NCBI GenBank assembly: GCA_002938045.1
Contig: PTLJ01000091.1
Span: 1 to 6,659, forward strand
Reading direction: 5' to 3'
Origin: Alphaproteobacteria bacterium MarineAlpha3_Bin4
GTDB taxonomy: Bacteria; Pseudomonadota; Alphaproteobacteria; Rhodospirillales; Casp-alpha2
DNA: 6,659 nucleotides
Positions 1 through 6,405 of the stretch are shown here, piece after piece (the stretch's first letter is position 1; each line of letters opens with the position of its first letter). The notes below the pieces were generated by a model. It ran no database searches. It worked only from the letters and a program-made list of their open reading frames with translations, and was not told the origin of the DNA. The position numbers were made by a program, and so were the translations under genes.

Positions 1-82
1 GGTCGAGGGTGTTGGCCAGCGCATCGGCCGGGGTGAATCCTTCGCCGATATAGGCAAGATCGAGAACGGAGAGGTCTACCAT
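1..82 (-). CDS. Luciferase-like (LLM-class) flavin-dependent oxidoreductase, N-terminal 27 residues only
   Basis: The minus strand reads from an ATG at 82-80 to the window edge and gives MVDLSVLDLAYIGEGFTPAD followed by ALANTLD. The opening 'LSVLDL..I.EG.TPADAL.NT' is the characteristic first beta strand and helix of bacterial luciferase-like monooxygenases of the MsnO8-type group. These are TIM-barrel enzymes that use reduced flavin. An in-frame TAG lies four codons upstream, so the ATG at 82 is the natural start, although no strong ribosome binding site precedes it. Only the first 27 codons of a protein usually about 330 residues long are present, so flavin and substrate residues cannot be checked. 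It points away from the rest of the window and shares no visible promoter with it. Family assignment rests on the N-terminal motif alone. Confidence 0.65.
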   Translation of the reverse strand, partial: MVDLSVLDLAYIGEGFTPADALANTLD

Positions 83-179
83 GCTGCTATTCTAGCGCCC
101 TGTGCCATGCGGCGATACCCGGTGACCCGCACTTTTGACAGTTTGAGGCCGCTAGGCGTCGACAACCGGATTGCTCGGA

Positions 180-203
180 CACGGCCCATTGCCCAGGGCC
201 GTG
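180..203. repeat. 8-bp perfect inverted repeat (hairpin), left of a tandem pair
   Basis: CACGGCCC (180-187) is complementary to GGGCCGTG (196-203) around an eight-base loop. The stem is entirely matched and GC-rich, so it should fold stably in RNA from either strand. Its right arm shares two bases (202-203) with the next hairpin. No T-tract follows on either strand, so it is not a typical intrinsic terminator. Confidence 0.6.
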
Positions 204-237
204 GTGTGCGATAGCTGCTTCAAGGAATCGCACACCA
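202..237. repeat. 11-bp perfect inverted repeat (hairpin), right of a tandem pair
   Basis: TGGTGTGCGAT (202-212) is perfectly complementary to ATCGCACACCA (227-237), with 14 bases between the arms. A perfect 11-bp repeat at this spacing is unlikely by chance in a window this size. It could be a structured RNA element, an operator for a dimeric regulator, or a remnant of a mobile palindromic repeat. No U-run flanks it, which argues against a simple terminator. Confidence 0.6.
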
Positions 238-372
238 GCTTGAAACCGGCTTGGGTTTGAGCATCGAGCGCCACCCACTTAGCGTCAGTCAGCGCCCGCT
301 CAGTTGGGTAAGCAAGCAACCAGTCGGGCGCCCGAGTAAGGACCTAGCACAATTGCCTGGACTGACGGGCTG

Positions 373-402
373 TTGGCACTCATAGTCGTTCCTTTTTATA
401 AT
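373..402 (+). promoter_or_regulatory. Sigma70-type promoter for the epimerase-acetyltransferase-lyase operon
   Basis: TTGGCA (373-378, five of six matches to the -35 consensus) is followed after 18 bases by a perfect TATAAT -10 box (397-402). Transcription would start near 408-410 and give a leader of about 60 bases before the ATG at 468. It is the best promoter match I can see in the window. Its orientation suits the three plus-strand genes from 468 to 3415. The ATG of the possible minus-strand small gene (383-381) lies between the two boxes on the other strand. Confidence 0.6.
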
Positions 403-467
403 AAGCGGGTGATTACCAAGAAGAAAGATTCAGTGATGTCTGGACCCCATCGTAGGAATAAACGGTA

Positions 468-1511
468 ATGACCTCGATTCCCGAGCGTGATTATCTACCC
501 GATCGGTTTGCGGACGTAGCTGCCGTTGAGGCCTTCATGACCCGCCCCAGCAGAGCGTTGGTCAACGCGTTGGAGGCGATCGATGGCGACATCGCCATTC
601 TCGGCGTTGCTGGTAAAATGGGCCCCACGTTGGCGCGGTTAGCGAAAAACGCCGCTCCATCGAAAAAAATTTATGGCGTTTCCCGCTTCTCCGAGGCTGG
701 GGTTGAGGAAGATCTGATCGCGGCAGGCATCAATACGATCAAAGCCGACCTGCTCGACCGCGAAGCCCTCGCCGCGCTGCCGAACGTTGCCAATGTAATC
801 TTTATGGCCGGCCGCAAATTTGGCTCGGAAGGAACCGAAGAGCTCACCTGGGCGATGAACGTGCACATGCCAGCGCTTATTACCGAGCGCTACTGTGAGG
901 CGCGCATCGTCGCCTTCTCAACCGGGTGCGTCTACCCGTTCGTTGCCACAGACTCGCAGGGTGCGACGGAGGACGTGTCCCCTGACCCGCCGGGAGAGTA
1001 CGCCCAGTCCTGTGTCGGGCGCGAACGCATATTCCAATATTTCTCGGGCCGCTATGGCACGCCCGTTACTCTGATTCGCTTGAACTATGCCATCGACACG
1101 CGATACGGCGTGCTGCTCGACGTCGCGCAGAAGGTGCTTGCCGGCAAGCCGGTCGATGTCACCACCGGGCACGTCAACGTCATCTGGCAGGGAGACGCCA
1201 ACAGCCAGGTGCTGCGCGCACTTGGCCATTGTACATCGCCACCGCTATTACTTAACGTCAGCGGGCCGGAGACAATATCCGTGCGCAAACTTGCAGAGCG
1301 CTTTGGTGATATCTTTGGCAAGCCAGCGAAAGTTGTCGGGATTGAAGCTCCAACGTGCTGGCTCACCAATACTGCCAGGGCGGTGGGCCTGTTTGGCCAC
1401 CCAATCGTGCAGCTCGACCGCATGATAGAGTGGATCGGCGACTGGGTACTACGAGACATGCCCAACCTCGCCAAGCCAACGCAATTCGAGGCGCGCGATG
1501 GACGTTATTAA
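468..1511 (+). CDS. NAD(P)-dependent epimerase/dehydratase family protein (extended SDR), 347 aa, atypical active site
   Basis: This is a cytoplasmic Rossmann-fold oxidoreductase of the extended short-chain dehydrogenase type, a family that commonly acts on sugar nucleotides or hydroxy and keto groups. The NAD(P)-binding glycine motif G46-x-x-G49-x-x-G52 follows strand DIAILG. D94-L95 fits the adenine-contact position and the N131 region the central NxxxP motif. S151-T-G-C-V-Y-P matches the catalytic Ser strand. The catalytic Tyr position is E-Y178-A-Q-S-C182-V-G-R-E, where the usual YxxxK lysine is replaced by cysteine. About 40 residues precede the Rossmann strand, longer than normal. Length is otherwise typical. 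TAGGA at 453-457 lies ten bases before the ATG. It is first in a tight operon and overlaps the acetyltransferase gene by 14 bases. Fold assignment is secure, but the reaction and substrate are unknown, and loss of the lysine raises doubt about standard dehydrogenase chemistry. Confidence 0.85.
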   Translation: MTSIPERDYLPDRFADVAAVEAFMTRPSRALVNALEAIDGDIAILGVAGKMGPTLARLAKNAAPSKKIYGVSRFSEAGVEEDLIAAGINTIKADLLDREALAALPNVANVIFMAGRKFGSEGTEELTWAMNVHMPALITERYCEARIVAFSTGCVYPFVATDSQGATEDVSPDPPGEYAQSCVGRERIFQYFSGRYGTPVTLIRLNYAIDTRYGVLLDVAQKVLAGKPVDVTTGHVNVIWQGDANSQVLRALGHCTSPPLLLNVSGPETISVRKLAERFGDIFGKPAKVVGIEAPTCWLTNTARAVGLFGHPIVQLDRMIEWIGDWVLRDMPNLAKPTQFEARDGRY

Positions 1512-2346
1512 TAGCTTGCGCAAAGTCGCTTTGGCCGAACGCCATATCGAGGACGCCTGTGGTCTAGTCACTGAGGCAAACTGGAACCAAACAGCAGACG
1601 ACTGGCGGTTGATGATCGATGCTGGCGACACATTCGGGCTGGAAGACAAGACCGGCCGGTTGGTCGCGTCGGCCCTGAATCTACCGTATGGAGCCGAGTT
1701 CGGTTGGGTCAGCATGGTGCTAGTGACCCGCATGTGGCGGTGCAAAGGGCTGGGAAGCTGGCTGCTCAAAGCCTGCATCAACCGCTTGGACGCAGCCGGA
1801 CTCGTGCCGGTATTAGACGCCACCCCGGCGGGTGAAGAGGTGTACAAACCTCTTGGCTTCAGGAGTCATTTCACTTTGAAACGATGGCAGGGCGTGCTTG
1901 CCGCAGGTGGTAATGGACGACCAACCGGCGTCCGTTCGCTCACCGATGCCGACGTAGATGCTATCGTTGCCTACGACCGAGATGTTTTCGGCGGAGACCG
2001 GTCGAGGGTATTGCGCTACCTCGCCCGGCAGGCCGGAAGGAATGCATGGTTGGCTACCGCTGGCAACGGCTACCTGTTAAGCCGGCCCGGCCGTACCGCC
2101 CGGCAACTCGGACCGCTGTATTCGGATGACCCGGTGACGGCCTCGCACCTGCTTTCCGCCGCGTTTGCCGAAATCACTGGACCAGCCTTCATCGACGTGC
2201 CAGACCACCAGCGGTGCCTCGCCGAACAGCTGCGCATCGCGGATTTCACCGTGCAGCGGCCGTACCGGCGGATGTTCAAAGATGCTAAAGAAGGATTTGG
2301 GGATATCGCTCGCATGTTTGCTCTGGCGGGCCCTGAACTAGGATAG
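1498..2346 (+). CDS. GNAT-family N-acetyltransferase, two-domain (N-terminal GNAT plus Acetyltransf_18-like C-terminus), 282 aa
   Basis: The N-terminal half (about residues 10-130) is a GNAT domain that would transfer an acetyl group from acetyl-CoA to an amine. The signature W29-N-Q near the start, the beta strand W70-V-S-M-V-L-V and the CoA pyrophosphate loop R81-x-x-G84-x-G86 are all visible. A PLGF segment near residue 120 matches the end of a GNAT core. The remainder (about 135-282) looks like the second, degenerate GNAT-like half of the YitH/Acetyltransf_18 group. GAGG at 1488-1491 lies six bases before the ATG, so this start is well supported even though it overlaps the upstream gene by 14 bases. 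That overlap suggests translational coupling with the SDR. The acceptor substrate is unknown. The family is clear from the N-terminal half, while the C-terminal domain name is from memory of family architecture and less certain. Confidence 0.85.
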   Translation: MDVINSLRKVALAERHIEDACGLVTEANWNQTADDWRLMIDAGDTFGLEDKTGRLVASALNLPYGAEFGWVSMVLVTRMWRCKGLGSWLLKACINRLDAAGLVPVLDATPAGEEVYKPLGFRSHFTLKRWQGVLAAGGNGRPTGVRSLTDADVDAIVAYDRDVFGGDRSRVLRYLARQAGRNAWLATAGNGYLLSRPGRTARQLGPLYSDDPVTASHLLSAAFAEITGPAFIDVPDHQRCLAEQLRIADFTVQRPYRRMFKDAKEGFGDIARMFALAGPELG

Positions 2347-2347
2347 G

Positions 2348-3415
2348 ATGATGGGATTGCACTGGACCGACTGGCCCGACGAGATCCTGGGAACGCTGCG
2401 CCGTGGCGTTGCGATTCCGGCCAGCCCCCTTGTGCTAGATGCAAAGCGGCAGTTCGATGCACGCCGACAACGGGCACTGATGCGCTACTACGTCGATGCT
2501 GGAGCCGGTGGCATCGCTGTCGGCGTGCATACTACACAGTTCAAGATTCGCGATGTCGGGCTTTACGAACCGGTACTGACACAGGGAGCCAATACCATCG
2601 AGGACTGGACCGACCGACCGATGGTACGCATTGCTGGTCTGGTCGGCCAAACAAAACAGGCCCTTCGCGAGGCTGCGACTGCCCGTGATCTTGGCTATCA
2701 CGCCGGCCTATTGAGTCTCTCCGTCTGGCGGGGTTCGTCCGAAGACGATATCATCGCCCACTGTCGCACCGTGGCCAAGGAAATCCCATTGATGGGCTTT
2801 TACTTGCAGCCGTCAGTTGGCGGCGTAGTGCTGACACCTTCTTTCTGGCAGTACTTTGCTGAAATCGAGAATGTAGTTGCCATTAAGATCGCACCCTTTA
2901 ACCGTTACCGCACGCTCGACGTAATCCGCGGCGTAATCAGGGCCCGTGCCGAAGGCCGGATAGCGCTTTACACCGGCAACGACGACCATATCGTCGGGGA
3001 TCTTGTCATCCCGTTCACCTTCATGCGCGACGGGGAACCGGTCGAGGTGCGTATCGTTGGCGGCATGCTCGGGCATTGGTCAGTGTGGGTGAGGTCAGCG
3101 GTTGAATTGCTGGACCGCTGTCGTTCGGCGGCGCAGACGAACGTGGTCCCGGCCGATCTGCTGGCGCTTGACAGCCAGGTGACCGACTGCAACTCCGCGT
3201 TGTTCGACGTTGCCAACAACTTCGGCGGCTGCATCGCGGGCTGCCACGAAGTGCTTCGCCGACAGGGATTGCTCGAAGGAATCTGGTGCCTCGACCCTAC
3301 TGAGAGTCTTGGCCCCGGCCAAGCCAGGGAGATTGACCGAATCTATGCCGCCTACCCGCACTTAAACGACGACGATTTTGTCGCCGAGAATCGCGCTCGC
3401 TGGCTCGATGCATGA
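2348..3415 (+). CDS. Dihydrodipicolinate synthase (DapA/NAL) family lyase, 355 aa
   Basis: This is a TIM-barrel, Schiff-base-forming lyase or aldolase, probably cytoplasmic. K180 in V-A-I-K-I-A is the expected imine-forming lysine and Y152 in G-F-Y-L-Q-P the catalytic tyrosine. Their spacing of 28 residues equals that of E. coli DapA (Y133/K161). H61-T62-T63 matches the DapA Thr-Thr pair that binds the keto-acid carboxylate. Where DapA has Arg138 (used for aspartate semialdehyde), this protein has V157, so true DapA activity is unlikely. It is about 60 residues longer than DapA, with an extra segment after residue 225. Two adjacent ATG codons (2348, 2351) follow AGGA at 2340-2343. The second has the better spacing (seven bases against four). 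It starts one base after the acetyltransferase stop, so the three genes are one operon. Substrate unknown, probably pyruvate- or other 2-oxo-acid-linked. Confidence 0.85.
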   Translation: MMGLHWTDWPDEILGTLRRGVAIPASPLVLDAKRQFDARRQRALMRYYVDAGAGGIAVGVHTTQFKIRDVGLYEPVLTQGANTIEDWTDRPMVRIAGLVGQTKQALREAATARDLGYHAGLLSLSVWRGSSEDDIIAHCRTVAKEIPLMGFYLQPSVGGVVLTPSFWQYFAEIENVVAIKIAPFNRYRTLDVIRGVIRARAEGRIALYTGNDDHIVGDLVIPFTFMRDGEPVEVRIVGGMLGHWSVWVRSAVELLDRCRSAAQTNVVPADLLALDSQVTDCNSALFDVANNFGGCIAGCHEVLRRQGLLEGIWCLDPTESLGPGQAREIDRIYAAYPHLNDDDFVAENRARWLDA

Positions 3416-3544
3416 TGCTGCCTCCACTCAACGAGTTGTCGAAAGACCCTACCTCGCAGCAACACAGAGGTATGACAACCGCAATCTCGCACCCCACCCC
3501 CACGCCCGATCTGTGAACGCGGCCTGTAATACCGCTTGACCGAC
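3416..3544. other. Convergent intergenic gap without a clear terminator
   Basis: This 129-base stretch separates the ends of the plus-strand lyase gene and the minus-strand binding-protein gene. It contains a weak hairpin, TACCTC (3450-3455) with GAGGTA (3467-3472), but no T-tract on either strand. No convincing ORF or RNA gene was seen. Transcription from the two sides may end by Rho or run into each other. Confidence 0.5.
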
Positions 3545-3560
3545 CTAGTTTGTGTCGGTC
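3538..3560. repeat. 7-bp inverted repeat enclosing the stop codon of the binding-protein gene
   Basis: GACCGAC (3538-3544) pairs perfectly with GTCGGTC (3554-3560) around a nine-base loop that contains the minus-strand TAG (3547-3545). It could protect the 3' end of the binding-protein mRNA, a common way to keep binding-protein transcript levels high. It lacks the following U-run of an intrinsic terminator. Confidence 0.4.
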
Positions 3561-4606
3561 GGCATCTTGATCGACATGTCCAGGAAATCATTGGTATAGG
3601 CCGTCTTCACGTCGTAGGTCTCTATGTCAAACGAGGTCTTCACCGCGGCGTAGTCGGCGTCCATGCGGTCCGGCGCGAAGTAGCCGAGCGCTATTTTTGT
3701 ACTCGTCTCGTGTGTCATCAACTCAACCACCAACTTCCAATTCTCGGTGACGTCTGCAACCTTCTGGCTACCGACCTTGGCTAGCGTTTCAATGCACGGC
3801 TTCGAGTTCAGCGCGCACGCCTTGTAAGCTTTCTGGGTTACAGACACGAACTTGTGGGCCAGACCTGGATTTGCCATTAACCACGCGCCGTTGGCGATGA
3901 TCGAATTACCGTAGGGGTTGAAACCGAGGTCGCGTAGCGCGACGAAGCCCATGTCGTCGCCAAAGATGCGCTGGTAGATGTAGTGCGTGTTGTAGAAGTT
4001 CGTCGTTGCGTCGATGGAGCCCGAATGCATGGCCGCAACCTTAGCGTTCGGCATGACATTCACGAACTTCACCGATGCCGGGTCGATCTTCAGCACTTTG
4101 GCGATCGCCGGCCACATTTGCCGAGCCGCATCGAACGGCGGGTTGCCAATCGAGCGTCCCTTCAAGTCACCAAAGGTTTTAATGCCACTCGATTTTTTCC
4201 AGTAAATACCGTAGGGCGAGTTGGCATATATGTTCATCACGGCGACGAGATCAGCACCCTTGCCGCGCGTTTGCAACATTGTCGGCAAATCGGAGATGCC
4301 TAGCTGATTTCGGCCAACGCCCACCTTCTTCGCGGAAACGCCAGAGCCAGTGCCGCCCTCGATCACGAGCTCGATGTCAACATCCGCATACCAACCCTGT
4401 TCACGCGCCCAGTAAATTGGAGAATGGTCGCCGCCAGGCACCCAGTTGAGGACGAAGTTGATCTTGTCGGCCGCGCTCGCCCGCTCCGCGACGAAGCCGA
4501 GGGCAAGCGACATGGCCACGGCGGCAAGTATTTTTCTTAGATGACTCGGGATCGTGTGGTGTTCCCTCTTCCTTGACGGGCGTCGAAGCAGCAGTGTATC
4601 CAGCAT
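3545..4606 (-). CDS. NMT1/THI5-type ABC transporter substrate-binding protein, 353 aa
   Basis: This is the periplasmic ligand-capturing subunit of a NitT/TauT-type importer. A hydrophobic signal core (about residues 26-40) ends in E-R-A-S-A before A-D-K, a good signal peptidase I site near residue 45. The mature protein opens with the family hallmark F-V-L-N-W-x-P-G-G-D-H-x-P-I-Y-W-A-R-E-x-G-W-Y (51-73), followed by ISDLPTML and G-D-L-K-G-R-S-I-G. The mature part has only two cysteines, C264 and C271, a likely disulphide. The basic stretch before the signal core is unusually long (about 22 residues). A purine-rich ribosome-site-like run lies inside it, but no ATG or GTG follows, so the ATG at 4606 is kept. 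The gene is divergent from its permease and ATPase genes, 73 bases away. Relatives bind thiamine precursors, riboflavin, sulphonates or others; the ligand here is unknown. Confidence 0.88.
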   Translation of the reverse strand: MLDTLLLRRPSRKREHHTIPSHLRKILAAVAMSLALGFVAERASAADKINFVLNWVPGGDHSPIYWAREQGWYADVDIELVIEGGTGSGVSAKKVGVGRNQLGISDLPTMLQTRGKGADLVAVMNIYANSPYGIYWKKSSGIKTFGDLKGRSIGNPPFDAARQMWPAIAKVLKIDPASVKFVNVMPNAKVAAMHSGSIDATTNFYNTHYIYQRIFGDDMGFVALRDLGFNPYGNSIIANGAWLMANPGLAHKFVSVTQKAYKACALNSKPCIETLAKVGSQKVADVTENWKLVVELMTHETSTKIALGYFAPDRMDADYAAVKTSFDIETYDVKTAYTNDFLDMSIKMPTDTN

Positions 4607-4645
4607 GATCTATCTTATCAGCCACTGAGCTCGAGGAACCAGCAA

Positions 4646-4651
4646 ATTATA
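4646..4651 (-). promoter_or_regulatory. Candidate -10 box for the substrate-binding protein gene
   Basis: The minus strand reads a perfect TATAAT at 4651-4646. It would place the transcription start about 30 bases before the ATG at 4606. No good -35 box is found at 16-18 bases; TTGGGC occurs only at about 20. The 73-base divergent gap must hold promoters for both the binding protein and the permease/ATPase genes. A plus-strand TATATT overlaps the same spot, also without a clear -35. Dependence on an activator would fit but is not shown. Confidence 0.3.
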
Positions 4652-4679
4652 TTCCTGCCATTCGTGGAGTAGCCCAATA

Positions 4680-5441
4680 ATGAGTGCCGGCATCTGGCGG
4701 AAAGTTACCATTACGGTTTTCGTTCACGCGGCGTTCATCGCAATCTGGTGGATCGCCGTCGTGGTGGGCGAAGTTCCCGAATTCATCCTGCCAACGCCGT
4801 GGCTAGCACTACAGACACTGGGCGTCGCGAATTACAATTGGGTATTCCACTTCTCCGCGACAGCCCAGGAGGTTTTTGGCGGCTACGCCCTCGCCACTTT
4901 CGTCGGTATAACATTCGCGGCGGTGTTCACTTGGTCGCGCCAGCTCGACGATGCAATGATGCCGCTTCTGGTGACTCTGAACATGATCCCGAAGGTGGCG
5001 ATGGCGCCCTTGTTGATTGTCTGGTTGCACTTCGGCGTGGACACGAACATTGTCATCACCTTCATGATTTGCTTCTTCCCAATCCTACTAAATACCGCTC
5101 GCGGGTTACGTGAGGCCGAGCCCGACTTGATAGACCTAGTGCGGGCGCTCAACGGCTCGCGCTGGCAGATCTTCGCTAAAGTCCAATTGCCCGGTGCATT
5201 ACCTTACGTATTTTCTGGCATGAAGGTTGCCACGGTACTTGCCGTCGCAGGCGCGATCGTTGGTGAATTCATCCAGTCAGACCGTGGGCTAGGCTGGTTT
5301 ATGTTGGTGACACAGGAAGCGCTCAACACTGACGCCATGGTGATGGCACTTCTACTGGTAACGGTAATTGGCGTCTTGCTCTACGGCTGCGTGATTCTTC
5401 TTGAACGCATCTTTGTAGTTAAAGACGCACGGGTCGAATAA
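4680..5441 (+). CDS. ABC transporter permease, NitT/TauT (SsuC/TauC) type, 253 aa
   Basis: This is the inner-membrane channel subunit, probably acting as a homodimer with two ATPase subunits. Hydrophobic segments are visible at about 10-30, 66-84, 95-116, 122-139, 182-200 and 222-243, consistent with six membrane spans. The cytoplasmic coupling loop is present at about 153-175: L-V-R-A-L-N-G159-S-R-W-Q-I-F-A-K-V-Q-L-P171-G. The conserved Gly, Phe and Leu-Pro of the BPD_transp_1 'EAA' loop are kept, but the first residues read R-A-L instead of E-A-A. M-I-P-K-V-A-x-x-P-L (102-111) is typical of the sulphonate/nitrate/taurine permease group. GGAG at 4666-4669 lies ten bases before the ATG. The stop codon abuts the GTG of the ATPase gene, which indicates co-translation. 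Confidence 0.9.
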   Translation: MSAGIWRKVTITVFVHAAFIAIWWIAVVVGEVPEFILPTPWLALQTLGVANYNWVFHFSATAQEVFGGYALATFVGITFAAVFTWSRQLDDAMMPLLVTLNMIPKVAMAPLLIVWLHFGVDTNIVITFMICFFPILLNTARGLREAEPDLIDLVRALNGSRWQIFAKVQLPGALPYVFSGMKVATVLAVAGAIVGEFIQSDRGLGWFMLVTQEALNTDAMVMALLLVTVIGVLLYGCVILLERIFVVKDARVE

Positions 5442-6215
5442 GTGGCAGCGATAGTGCAGTCGTTTATATCATTGTCAAATGTGCGCAAAGTCTATCGTGC
5501 CCGCGGGAACGAATTTGAGGCAATCCAGAGCATTTCCCTCGAGGTTCGTGCGGGTGAGTTTGTAACCCTCGTAGGTCCCTCCGGCTGCGGCAAGAGCACC
5601 CTGCTGAAGATTATCGCGGGATTACATCCACACGACGGCGGAAACTTGCGCATCGGCTCCGCCGAAGAACCGTTCGACCCATCACTCGACGTCGGCATGG
5701 TATTCCAACAACCACTCCTACTGAAATGGCGGCGGATCCTCGAAAACGTGCTGCTCCCGGCCGAAATTCTTGGCCTGCCAAAAAAAGCGGCGCATGAGCG
5801 AGCGAAAGATCTGCTGGAAATGGTCGGTCTCAAAGGTTTTGAAGAGAAGTATCCGTACGAACTGTCTGGCGGCATGCAGCAGCGTGCCGCCATCGCGCGG
5901 GCGCTAATCCACGACCCAAAACTTATTTTGATGGATGAGCCGTTCGGCGCACTAGATGCGCTGACCCGCGACAAGATGAACCTCGAGCTAGTTCGCATAT
6001 GGCAGGAACACCGCAAGACGATCCTGTTTGTCACCCACGGTATACAGGAGGCGGTATTCCTCGGCACCCACGTCGCTGTGATGACAGCTGGCCCGGCGCG
6101 GCTTGCGGACCACTTCGCCATTGAATTGCCGGAGACCCGCAACCTCGACATCAAGACACATCCGACTTTCGGAGATTACACTCGCCGCATCTACCGCCTA
6201 CTAGACATGGGTTGA
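5442..6215 (+). CDS. ABC transporter ATP-binding protein, NitT/TauT (SsuB/TauB) type, 257 aa
   Basis: This is the ATP-hydrolysing subunit that powers the adjacent permease from the cytoplasmic side. All nucleotide-binding motifs are intact: Walker A G45-P-S-G-C-G-K-S-T53, Q-loop V-F-Q89-Q, signature L141-S-G-G-M-Q-Q, Walker B L-I-L-M-D165-E166-P, D-loop G-A-L-D172 and H-loop T-H199-G. K-W-R-R-I-L-E-N-V after the Q-loop is characteristic of the nitrate/sulphonate/taurine subfamily. Length is normal for the group, with no extra C-terminal regulatory domain. The GTG at 5442 directly follows the permease TAA. A second in-frame GTG at 5454 is an alternative, and neither has a strong ribosome site, so coupling to permease translation is likely. 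Confidence 0.93.
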   Translation: MAAIVQSFISLSNVRKVYRARGNEFEAIQSISLEVRAGEFVTLVGPSGCGKSTLLKIIAGLHPHDGGNLRIGSAEEPFDPSLDVGMVFQQPLLLKWRRILENVLLPAEILGLPKKAAHERAKDLLEMVGLKGFEEKYPYELSGGMQQRAAIARALIHDPKLILMDEPFGALDALTRDKMNLELVRIWQEHRKTILFVTHGIQEAVFLGTHVAVMTAGPARLADHFAIELPETRNLDIKTHPTFGDYTRRIYRLLDMG

Positions 6216-6216
6216 T

Positions 6217-6238
6217 GGTCCTGAAGGATCAAAATTTT
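6217..6238 (+). terminator. Weak candidate terminator after the ABC transporter genes
   Basis: Two bases after the ATPase stop, GGTCC (6217-6221) and GGATC (6226-6230) form a five-pair stem with one G-U pair around a TGAA loop. AAAATTTT follows. The stem is short and the T-run has only four bases and is offset by four, so termination here may be partial. It is placed where the operon should end. Confidence 0.3.
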
Positions 6239-6379
6239 ACCGACAAGCTCTATGGCCCATGTGTCCTTGCAATCCGGCTAATGGATTACGAGCCCGAACC
6301 TCTGAGCAATGGCCGTGGTGCGTGATGACCGGAACGCTGTCTCCGGAAACCCATTCAGGGGTCGAAACCAGTGCTCAAT

Positions 6380-6398
6380 GTTCCCACAAACGTTCCCA
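6380..6398. repeat. Short direct repeat GTTCCCA x2, 12-base period
   Basis: GTTCCCA occurs at 6380-6386 and again at 6392-6398. Paired short direct repeats close to a tRNA 3' end are typical of arm-type binding sites for tyrosine integrases. Two heptamers alone are weak evidence, and no integrase gene is visible in the window. Confidence 0.35.
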
Positions 6399-6405
6399 GA
6401 TAAGC

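Larger units (their letters stand above)
152..383 (-). pseudogene. Possible small gene broken by a frameshift (unrecognised protein)
   Basis: On the minus strand an AAGGA Shine-Dalgarno sequence (394-390) sits six bases before an ATG at 383. This frame runs 27 codons, begins MSANSPSVQAIVLGPYSG, and stops at 302-300. A second minus-strand frame, open from 343 to a TAG at 154-152, continues with protein-like composition (APDWLLAYPTERALTDAKWV, then a mixed helix-like stretch ending in SNPVVDA). By my count about 70% of third codon positions in this second frame are G or C, as expected for coding DNA of this composition. Joining the frames between about 343 and 325 would give a protein of roughly 75 residues. 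I do not recognise the family. Chance open frames of 60 codons are common at this GC content, so it may simply be non-coding DNA. The tandem hairpins at 180-237 fall inside the second frame. Confidence 0.3.

Noticed and set aside
1085..1474. 129-codon minus-strand open frame (and others opposite 468-3415)
   Set aside because: It is antisense to the SDR gene, with low-complexity Ser/Thr/Pro composition and no motif. The plus-strand gene is well supported.
4607..4679. Thiamine (TPP) or FMN riboswitch upstream of the transporter genes
   Set aside because: Considered because NMT1/THI5 binding proteins can carry thiamine precursors or riboflavin. The gap is only 73 bases and lacks the conserved TPP or FMN riboswitch cores.
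5492..6154. 220-codon open frame on the minus strand
   Set aside because: It lies entirely opposite the ATPase gene, whose plus-strand frame holds every ABC motif. The antisense translation is Ser/Arg-rich with no recognisable domain.
6329..6348. Direct repeat CCGGAA (6329-6334 and 6343-6348)
   Set aside because: Two GC-rich hexamers this close are expected by chance; no third copy or symmetry was found.
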